Source: Aurantibacter sp042094015 (GTDB taxonomy: Bacteria > Bacteroidota > Bacteroidia > Flavobacteriales > Flavobacteriaceae). From it: a stretch of DNA of 11,169 nt. Position numbers and translations under genes: made by a program. The first letter of the stretch is position 1; every line of letters begins with the position of its first letter. Of this stretch, positions 6,692 to 11,169 are shown piece after piece. The stretch lies in NCBI RefSeq assembly GCF_042094015.1, contig NZ_JBELDZ010000077.1:1-11169 (forward strand), in the 5' to 3' direction. A model generated the notes under the pieces. That model made no database searches, was not told the DNA's origin, and saw only the letters and a program-made list of their open reading frames with translations.

Positions 6692-7735
6692 ATGAAAACA
6701 GATTACATTATAGTAGGTTGCGGTTTAGCAGGAATTTCCTTTTGTGAAGAATTAAAAGCTAAGAATAAAACATTTGTAGTTTTCGACAATAACTCGCAAC
6801 AATCTTCTACAGTTGCTGGTGGAATGTATAATCCTGTAATTTTAAAACGTTTTACTGGTGTTTGGAAAAGTAAAGAGCAATTAGAACTAGCTTTGCCTAT
6901 TTATTCAAAAATTGAAAAAGATTTAAATCAACAATTCGATTATAAAATTCCTGTTCATAGATTATTTAATAATATCCAAGAACAGAATAAGTGGTTTACA
7001 GCATCAGACAAACCAAATCTTTCAGACTACTTATCTACTACGCTTTTAAAAAGTACTAACCCAAATATAAATGCGCCTTTTGGTTATGGTGAAGTTTTAC
7101 AAACAGGACGAGTAGATACTAAAAAATTAGTTTCGGCATATAGAAAAGATTTAGCTAACAAAAATTTATTAATTACGGAAGCTTTTAATTACAATGAATT
7201 AAAGACCGAAGACAATAAAGTCACATATAAAAACAGAGAAGCAAAACATATTATTTTTGCCGAAGGTTATGGTCTTAAAAGCAATCCTTTTTTTAAAGAA
7301 CTACCTTTAGAAGGTTTAAAAGGCGAATTAATTACCATAAAAGCACCAGATTTAAAATTGAATGAAGTAATTAAATCTAGTGTATTTATTATGCCTTTAG
7401 GAAACGACTTATACAGAATTGGAGCCACTTTTGACAGAGATAACAAAGACAATAAAATTACAGAAAATGGCAAAGCACAATTAATTAAAAAACTGAAACC
7501 TTTATTAAACTGTACTTTTGAAGTGGTAAATCATACCGCAGGAATTAGACCAACAGTTTCGGATAGAAGACCTTTAGTTGGAACACACAAAACGTTAAAA
7601 AATCATCATATTTTAAATGGTTTAGGAACTCGTGGAGTTATGATTGCTCCTTACGTTTCAAAAGCTCTTTTTAACGCTATTGAAAACAATATAGCATTGG
7701 ATGAAGAAATTGATATTAGCCGATTTAACAATTAA
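6692..7735 (+). CDS. FAD-dependent oxidoreductase of the DAO family, MnmC-like
   Basis: This 347-residue flavoprotein begins with a Rossmann dinucleotide-binding motif, DYIIVGCGLAG (Gly9, Gly11, Gly14), and an acidic end to the second strand (VVFDNN). An AGGMYNPVILKRF segment (42-54) follows, typical of D-amino-acid-oxidase-type enzymes that oxidise amines of glycine-like groups. The C-terminus has GIRPTVSDRRPLVG (284-297) and GLGTRGVMIAP (310-320), close to the pattern in the oxidoreductase half of MnmC, which converts cmnm5U to nm5U in the tRNA wobble position. A role in tRNA modification is thus possible and fits the location behind lysS, but it is an inference; glycine or sarcosine oxidase-like activity is the alternative. 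The start at ATG 6692 follows the upstream stop by 14 bases; the frame extends further upstream to a TTG at 6542 inside the EEP gene, which I reject. No clear terminator follows. Confidence 0.85.
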   Translation: MKTDYIIVGCGLAGISFCEELKAKNKTFVVFDNNSQQSSTVAGGMYNPVILKRFTGVWKSKEQLELALPIYSKIEKDLNQQFDYKIPVHRLFNNIQEQNKWFTASDKPNLSDYLSTTLLKSTNPNINAPFGYGEVLQTGRVDTKKLVSAYRKDLANKNLLITEAFNYNELKTEDNKVTYKNREAKHIIFAEGYGLKSNPFFKELPLEGLKGELITIKAPDLKLNEVIKSSVFIMPLGNDLYRIGATFDRDNKDNKITENGKAQLIKKLKPLLNCTFEVVNHTAGIRPTVSDRRPLVGTHKTLKNHHILNGLGTRGVMIAPYVSKALFNAIENNIALDEEIDISRFNN

Positions 7736-7783
7736 GTAAAATCAGCTAATTTATATTCTTTAACTATAAAATTATTTCAAACT

Positions 7784-8281
7784 TTATTTTGAAGAATTCT
7801 CTTCCCATTTTTCTTTATGCATATCTTCAAAATGCTCTGGAAACCAAGAAGGAACTTCAAGTTTATTATTAAATATAAACAATGCCATTTCTCTAGTTTC
7901 AGATTTAGACAAACCTGTTTTTGGCATTATACCAAACCGTTTAATTGGTCCTTTCATTAAAGCATTCTCTTCTGTCGGATTAAAAATATAGTCAGACATT
8001 TGAGTCACAAATAATTCTTTTGTTGGATAGGTGTTTAAATATTTATTTTTTATTCCTGCTAAAGGTGGAGCAAGCATATTATCATGAGAAGTAGAGTTTG
8101 GATTATGGCAAGCATAACAAGTATTCGTTAATATTAAATCTCCTTCTGATTTAGATAAGACTTTTATCTCTTTTATACTGTTTTCTTCAAGATCAGAAAG
8201 TACTCGATTAACATTTTTAGGGCTATTATTACACGAAAGTAAAAACACAACAAGACTACTTAAAATTAAGGTTTTTTTCAT
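7784..8281 (-). CDS. Lipoprotein c-type cytochrome
   Basis: The 165-residue product has a lipoprotein signal peptide: Lys2-Lys3, a hydrophobic core, and lipobox LLSC with Cys17 as the lipidated residue, followed by NNS. After a short linker comes one class I cytochrome c domain. The haem-binding motif is CYACH (Cys55, Cys58, His59), preceded by an EGDLILTNT helix, and the likely axial methionine is Met119 in GIMPKTGLS. The APPLAGI segment (71-77) is usual for this fold. The C-terminus (VPSWFPEHFEDMHKEKW) is an unrecognised extension. The protein should be tethered to a membrane facing the periplasm and carry single electrons; the partner cannot be identified. It converges with the FAD oxidoreductase over a 48-base spacer and lies 152 bases downstream of the DUF983 gene in the same direction. 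No strong promoter box is seen; TAATTTTA (8303-8310, minus) is the nearest match. Confidence 0.92.
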   Translation of the reverse strand: MKKTLILSSLVVFLLSCNNSPKNVNRVLSDLEENSIKEIKVLSKSEGDLILTNTCYACHNPNSTSHDNMLAPPLAGIKNKYLNTYPTKELFVTQMSDYIFNPTEENALMKGPIKRFGIMPKTGLSKSETREMALFIFNNKLEVPSWFPEHFEDMHKEKWEENSSK

Positions 8282-8309
8282 TTTTAAAAGGTTTAAAATT
8301 TATAAAATT

Positions 8310-8430
8310 AGATATAAAAACTCACGCTAATTTTACGTTAGCGGTAGAAGTGGCATCCTTTTTTTTATTTAGCAAATGGCAAAAAAAGATATAACGGATA
8401 ACGCGACCTTTAGGTAACGTTATAAAACAA
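8310..8430. other. Structured gene-free spacer between DUF983 and cytochrome genes
   Basis: This spacer, locally less AT-rich in its core than the flanks, holds several nested dyads. CGCTAA/TTAGCG (8325-8330 with 8338-8343) is the first. A T8 run (8359-8366) pairs with A7 (8381-8387) and an ATC/GAT continuation. ATAACG/CGTTAT (8398-8403 with 8418-8423) encloses ACCT/AGGT (8406-8409 with 8412-8415), and a second ATAACG lies at 8391-8396. AGATATAA occurs as a direct repeat at 8310-8317 and 8387-8394. On the minus strand the 8398-8423 hairpin starts 10 bases after the DUF983 stop and a T7 run follows it, so it may act as that gene's terminator. I see no reading frame in it. It could be a copy of a dispersed intergenic repeat. 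Confidence 0.4.
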
Positions 8431-8433
8431 AAA

Positions 8434-8811
8434 CTAATCTTTAGTCTTATCGTAACTCATAAAAAGATTTATCCAAATATTACGAGAAACTCTAATAATT
8501 ATAGGGTAAAAAGCGAACATAGCTAAAACAATTGCAATAAAAGCGACATTTAAACTACTTCCAAGAAACAAATAACTTATAACAAAAGCTGCTACTGCAA
8601 ATGCAATTCCAACACCATAACTTACATACATTGAACCATAAAAGAAGGACGGCTCTATTTTATATTTTGTTTTACAATGACTACAACTTTCTTGCATTTC
8701 AAAAAGCTGAGTCACTGCATATGGATTAGAGTTTTTATACATACTCTCATTATGGCATTTTGGACAAACACCTTTTAAAATTCCAAATAACTTAGATCCT
8801 TTTTTAAACAT
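8434..8811 (-). CDS. DUF983 family membrane protein
   Basis: This is a 125-residue protein with two cysteine pairs near the N-terminus: CPKC (Cys16, Cys19) in LKGVCPKCHNESM and CSHC (Cys43, Cys46). Together they can form a zinc-ribbon-like site. Two transmembrane helices (about 62-83 and 88-108) and a short polar tail follow. This layout, including CPxCx(n)M and YGSMYVSYG, is that of DUF983. In alphaproteobacteria such genes lie near cytochrome c oxidase genes; here a cytochrome c gene lies downstream on the same strand, which is suggestive but separated by 152 bases. I chose ATG 8811; a TTG seven codons upstream would overlap the predicted -7 box (8830-8837). The promoter abuts that of the divergent ABC-F gene. 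Confidence 0.9.
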   Translation of the reverse strand: MFKKGSKLFGILKGVCPKCHNESMYKNSNPYAVTQLFEMQESCSHCKTKYKIEPSFFYGSMYVSYGVGIAFAVAAFVISYLFLGSSLNVAFIAIVLAMFAFYPIIIRVSRNIWINLFMSYDKTKD

Positions 8812-8821
8812 ATAAATTGTG

Positions 8822-8829
8822 TACTTTTG
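8822..8829 (+). promoter_or_regulatory. Promoter -7 box of the ABC-F gene
   Basis: TACTTTTG is an exact TAnnTTTG match. No good TTTG lies in the -33 window. The start of transcription would be near 8834, giving a leader of about 75 bases before ATG 8910. The box lies within the open frame upstream of 8910 and so argues against a start further upstream. Confidence 0.5.
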
Positions 8830-8863
8830 CAATCTTAAAAACTAAGACCTTTAACAATACAAA
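8830..8863 (-). promoter_or_regulatory. Promoter of the DUF983 gene
   Basis: On the minus strand TTTG (8860-8863) is followed after 22 bases by TAAGATTG (8830-8837), one mismatch from TAnnTTTG. The transcript would start near 8825, about 14 bases before ATG 8811. The box directly adjoins the ABC-F -7 box on the other strand. Confidence 0.45.
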
Positions 8864-8894
8864 GTTACAAAATACAAGAATAGTATTAAGTAAC
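8864..8894 (+). promoter_or_regulatory. Hairpin in the ABC-F leader
   Basis: GTTAC-AA-AATAC-(7 bases)-GTATT-AA-GTAAC: two 5-bp stems (8864-8868 with 8890-8894, and 8871-8875 with 8883-8887) are separated by a symmetric AA/AA internal loop. The hairpin ends 15 bases before the ABC-F ATG. It could affect translation initiation; no terminator T-tract follows, so attenuation by termination is not indicated. Confidence 0.35.
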
Positions 8895-8909
8895 AAAAGT
8901 CACATAACT

Positions 8910-10820
8910 ATGCTTAATATTCATAATTTATCTATTTCTTTTCAAGGCGAATATTTGTTCGAAGACATTACATTTAAGCTAGTTCCTGGAGATAGAGTTG
9001 GATTGATTGGAAAAAATGGTGCAGGTAAATCTACAATGCTTAAAATTCTATCTAAAGAATTAGAGCCAGATACAGGGCAAATTGCTGCAGATAAAGATTT
9101 AAAAATTGGTTTTTTAAAGCAAGATATTGACTTTGTTTTAGGTAGAACTGTTTTAGAAGAATCTTATCAAGCTTTTACAGAAATTAAAACCCTTGAAGCT
9201 AAATTAGAACAAATTAATTTTGAATTAGCAGATAGAACAGATTATGAATCTGAAAGTTATAACCAATTAATGGTTGATTTAAACGATTTTCAACATCAAT
9301 ATGAAATTATTGGTGGTTATAACTACCAAGGTGAAACTGAAAAAATATTACAAGGTTTAGGTTTTAAACGTGAAGACTTCAATAAACTTACCGACACATT
9401 TTCTGGTGGTTGGCGTATGCGAATTGAGTTAGCAAAATTATTACTTCAAAATAACGATTTATTACTTTTAGATGAACCTACAAATCACTTAGATATTGAA
9501 TCTATTATTTGGCTAGAAGGGTTTTTAAAAAATTATTCTGGAGCTGTAGCTATTGTCTCTCACGATAAAATGTTTTTAGATAACGTAACCAACAGAACTA
9601 TTGAAATTTCTCTTGGAAGAATTTACGATTACGCTAAGCCTTACACTCAATATTTAGTATTACGTAAGGAATTACGTGAGCAACAGTTAGCATCGCAAAA
9701 AAACCAACAAAAAAAGATTGAACAAACCGAAAAACTAATTGAAAAATTCAGAGCGAAAGCCAGTAAAGCAACAATGGCGCAATCTTTAATTAAGAAATTA
9801 GACAAAGTAGATAGAATTGAAGTTGATGAAGACGACAATAGTGTAATGACATTAAACTTCCCTGTTTCTGTAACGCCTGGAAAAATTGTTATTGAAGCAG
9901 AAAATATTTCTAAAAATTACGATAAAAAAATGGTTCTATCCTCTGTAGATTTAATGATAGAGCGTAATATTAAAACAGCTTTTGTTGGACAAAACGGACA
10001 AGGAAAATCTACTTTAGCAAAAATTATAGTTGGTGAATTAGAACACGATGGCAATTTAAAACTAGGCCACAATGTTCAGATAGGTTATTTTGCTCAAAAT
10101 CAAGCTGAATATCTAAATGGTTCTAAAACCGTCTTAGATACAATGATTGATGCTGCTAATGAAACAAACAGAAGTAAAGTTAGAGACATATTAGGTTCAT
10201 TTTTATTTAGAGGAGAAGAGGCCGAAAAATATGTTCGTGTACTTTCTGGAGGAGAACGTAATCGTTTAGCTTTAGCAAAATTAATGTTACAACCATTTAA
10301 TGTTTTGGTAATGGATGAACCTACCAATCACTTAGATATAAAATCTAAAAACGTATTAAAAGATGCCTTAAAACGTTTTGAAGGAACATTACTTTTAGTT
10401 TCACACGACAGAGATTTTCTACAAGGATTAACAGAAACCGTTTACGAATTTAAAGACAATAATATTAAAGAATATTTAGGCGATATTGATTATTACCTAG
10501 AAAAACGAAATGTTGAAAACTTACGTGAAGTTGAAAAACGTACCGTTGTAAAAGTTACACCTAAAGAAAAAAACAAGCAATCTTACGAAGATCAAAAGAA
10601 ATTAAAATCTTTAAACAATAAGCTAAGTAATACCGAATCTAAAATTAATACCCTTGAAAAAGAAATTAAAGAGATAGATGTAGAATTAGCAGTTAATTAT
10701 GATGAAGTAGTTTCTAAATCAGACTTCTTTGACAAATATCAAGCTAAAAAAGACAGGTTAGTGAAACTTACAGAAACTTGGGAAGAAATTACAATAGAAC
10801 TAATGGAACTAGAAGACTAA
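8910..10820 (+). CDS. ABC-F family ATPase (duplicated ATP-binding cassette protein)
   Basis: This is a 636-residue soluble protein with two ABC domains and no membrane segment. Domain 1 has Walker A GKNGAGKST (34-42), signature FSGGWRMRIELAK and Walker B LLLLDEPTNHLD (Asp188). The charged inter-domain linker (about 255-315, KNQQKKIEQTEKL...FRAKASKATMAQS) is the arm that enters the ribosomal E site in ABC-F factors. Domain 2 has Walker A GQNGQGKST (360-368), signature LSGGERNRLALAK and Walker B VLVMDEPTNHLD (Asp469). The last 85 or so residues are a lysine-rich coiled coil, as in Uup/YdiF-type members. ABC-F proteins act on stalled or initiating ribosomes; some protect against antibiotics. This member looks like a housekeeping type, but subfamily needs a tree. 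The ATG at 8910 aligns with the normal start (LNIHNLSISF); the frame continues upstream to a TTG at 8817 across the promoter. The CPXCG gene follows after 3 bases. Confidence 0.95.
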   Translation: MLNIHNLSISFQGEYLFEDITFKLVPGDRVGLIGKNGAGKSTMLKILSKELEPDTGQIAADKDLKIGFLKQDIDFVLGRTVLEESYQAFTEIKTLEAKLEQINFELADRTDYESESYNQLMVDLNDFQHQYEIIGGYNYQGETEKILQGLGFKREDFNKLTDTFSGGWRMRIELAKLLLQNNDLLLLDEPTNHLDIESIIWLEGFLKNYSGAVAIVSHDKMFLDNVTNRTIEISLGRIYDYAKPYTQYLVLRKELREQQLASQKNQQKKIEQTEKLIEKFRAKASKATMAQSLIKKLDKVDRIEVDEDDNSVMTLNFPVSVTPGKIVIEAENISKNYDKKMVLSSVDLMIERNIKTAFVGQNGQGKSTLAKIIVGELEHDGNLKLGHNVQIGYFAQNQAEYLNGSKTVLDTMIDAANETNRSKVRDILGSFLFRGEEAEKYVRVLSGGERNRLALAKLMLQPFNVLVMDEPTNHLDIKSKNVLKDALKRFEGTLLLVSHDRDFLQGLTETVYEFKDNNIKEYLGDIDYYLEKRNVENLREVEKRTVVKVTPKEKNKQSYEDQKKLKSLNNKLSNTESKINTLEKEIKEIDVELAVNYDEVVSKSDFFDKYQAKKDRLVKLTETWEEITIELMELED

Positions 10821-10823
10821 ACT

Positions 10824-11006
10824 ATGTTCGAACACTTCTTTCAATGTCCTTATTGTTGGGAAGACATTTCTATGCTTTTAGATAATAGCATTAGACAACA
10901 AACCTATTTAGAAGATTGTGAAGTTTGTTGTAATCCAATAGAAATTACACCACAGTTTATAGAAAATGAGCTAATTAGCTTTCTTGCAGAAAATATTGAA
11001 CAATAA
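10824..11006 (+). CDS. CPXCG motif cysteine-rich protein
   Basis: This 60-residue protein matches the Cys_rich_CPXG family. It has CPYC at residues 8-11 (the CPxC of the family name) and CEVC at 32-35, followed by CNPIEI, giving four cysteines spaced as in a zinc ribbon plus one extra Cys36. The middle segment, QTYLEDCEVCCNPIEI, is the conserved core, and the acidic tail (IENELISFLAENIEQ) should be helical. Function of the family is unknown to me; zinc binding is an inference from the spacing. The gene starts 3 bases after the ABC-F stop, so the two are surely on one transcript and may be translationally coupled. Confidence 0.9.
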   Translation: MFEHFFQCPYCWEDISMLLDNSIRQQTYLEDCEVCCNPIEITPQFIENELISFLAENIEQ

Positions 11007-11020
11007 TTTTAAATAAACAC

Positions 11021-11050
11021 TTGTTTTATTCAAAAACCATTGTATATTTG
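11021..11050 (+). promoter_or_regulatory. Promoter of the initiator tRNA gene
   Basis: TTG (11021-11023), 19-base spacer and TATATTTG (11043-11050) make the best Bacteroidetes promoter match in the window. It drives the tRNA gene starting 72 bases downstream, so a 5' leader of about 65 bases would be removed by RNase P. Confidence 0.7.
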
Positions 11051-11122
11051 CAGTCCGAAACACTTTTGTCGACATTATGAATCGAAAGTTAAAAGCTAAG
11101 TAAACTGTTTCAAATTATAAAT

Positions 11123-11169
11123 CGCGGGATAGAGCAGTAGGTAGCTCGTCGGGCTCATAACCCGAAGGT
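11123..11169 (+). tRNA. Initiator tRNA-fMet (CAT), 5' part
   Basis: The first 47 bases of a tRNA are visible; the window ends before the T arm. The acceptor strand CGCGGGA begins with C, as in bacterial initiators that have a mismatched first pair. The D arm is GAGC...GCTC with an AGTAGGTA loop. The anticodon stem-loop CGGGCTCATAACCCG has the CAT anticodon and the three consecutive G:C pairs diagnostic of initiator tRNA, and is followed by AAGGT of the variable loop. These features match E. coli fMet tRNA closely in this region and separate it from elongator Met and the Ile tRNA with modified CAT. Confidence 0.93.

Noticed and set aside
7267..7473. Minus-strand frame inside the FAD oxidoreductase gene
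   Set aside because: Antisense shadow, no domain, no start context.
7736..7783. Terminator between the convergent FAD oxidoreductase and cytochrome genes
   Set aside because: The spacer is AT-rich but I could not find a convincing stem followed by a T-tract.
8817..8909. 31-codon upstream extension of the ABC-F protein
   Set aside because: It begins at TTG, runs across the -7 box, and the conserved N-terminus starts at ATG 8910.
9647..10327. Two minus-strand frames (9647-9838 and 10100-10327) inside the ABC-F gene
   Set aside because: Shadows of conserved ABC-F sequence; the first is the Ser/Leu-rich reverse of the linker.
11011..11031. Weak AT hairpin after the CPXCG gene as a terminator
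   Set aside because: The stem is short, almost all A:T with a bulge, lacks a T-tract, and overlaps the tRNA promoter.

Overview
The window reads as ordinary core chromosome of an AT-rich member of the Bacteroidetes, most likely family Flavobacteriaceae. The evidence is: repeated TAnnTTTG (-7) boxes, the Bacteroidetes-type promoter, just upstream of several genes; A-rich translation starts without a clear Shine-Dalgarno; short secretory signals ending in ...AQ; and a familiar flavobacterial gene set (DUF1573, DUF983, LuxR-type membrane regulator, LysRS with a C-terminal extension, CPXCG protein). I see no insertion sequence, prophage, CRISPR array, defence island or secondary-metabolite cluster.

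Layout. 1-489: 3' end of a membrane protein, probably a GT39/PMT-like glycosyltransferase (+). 566-973: secreted EF-hand protein (+), ended by a hairpin that can terminate both strands. 1028-2133: minus-strand cluster of a 52-residue YqaE/Pmp3-type membrane protein, lipB (octanoyltransferase) and a VF530-family DNA-binding protein whose ATG directly follows the lipB stop. 2222-3280: divergently placed membrane-anchored LuxR-type regulator. 3389-3832: secreted DUF1573 protein with its own promoter and terminator. 4091-7735: a tightly packed plus-strand group of lysS, a membrane-anchored EEP-family protein and a FAD-dependent oxidoreductase with MnmC-like C-terminal motifs. 7784-8811: minus-strand c-type cytochrome lipoprotein and, upstream of it, a DUF983 membrane protein, separated by a structured gene-free stretch. 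8910-11006: ABC-F ATPase followed after 3 bases by a CPXCG cysteine-rich protein; the ABC-F and DUF983 promoters are back to back. 11123-end: 5' part of an initiator tRNA-fMet gene behind a strong promoter.

How the genes fit together. Much of the window concerns translation (lysS, ABC-F, initiator tRNA, possibly the MnmC-like oxidoreductase) and envelope or respiratory functions (lipoprotein cytochrome c, DUF983, DUF1573, YqaE). LipB links to 2-oxoacid dehydrogenase and glycine cleavage lipoylation. No clearly new multi-gene system is visible. The points most worth a second look are the winged-helix-like tail of LysRS, the MnmC-like oxidoreductase, the probably leaderless lipB promoter, the abutting divergent promoters and leader hairpin at ABC-F, and the structured spacer at 8310-8430.

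Several starts were moved to internal ATGs (lysS 4091, oxidoreductase 6692, DUF983 8811, ABC-F 8910, lipB 1957), because the longer reading frames begin at TTG or GTG and overlap promoter boxes or upstream genes.
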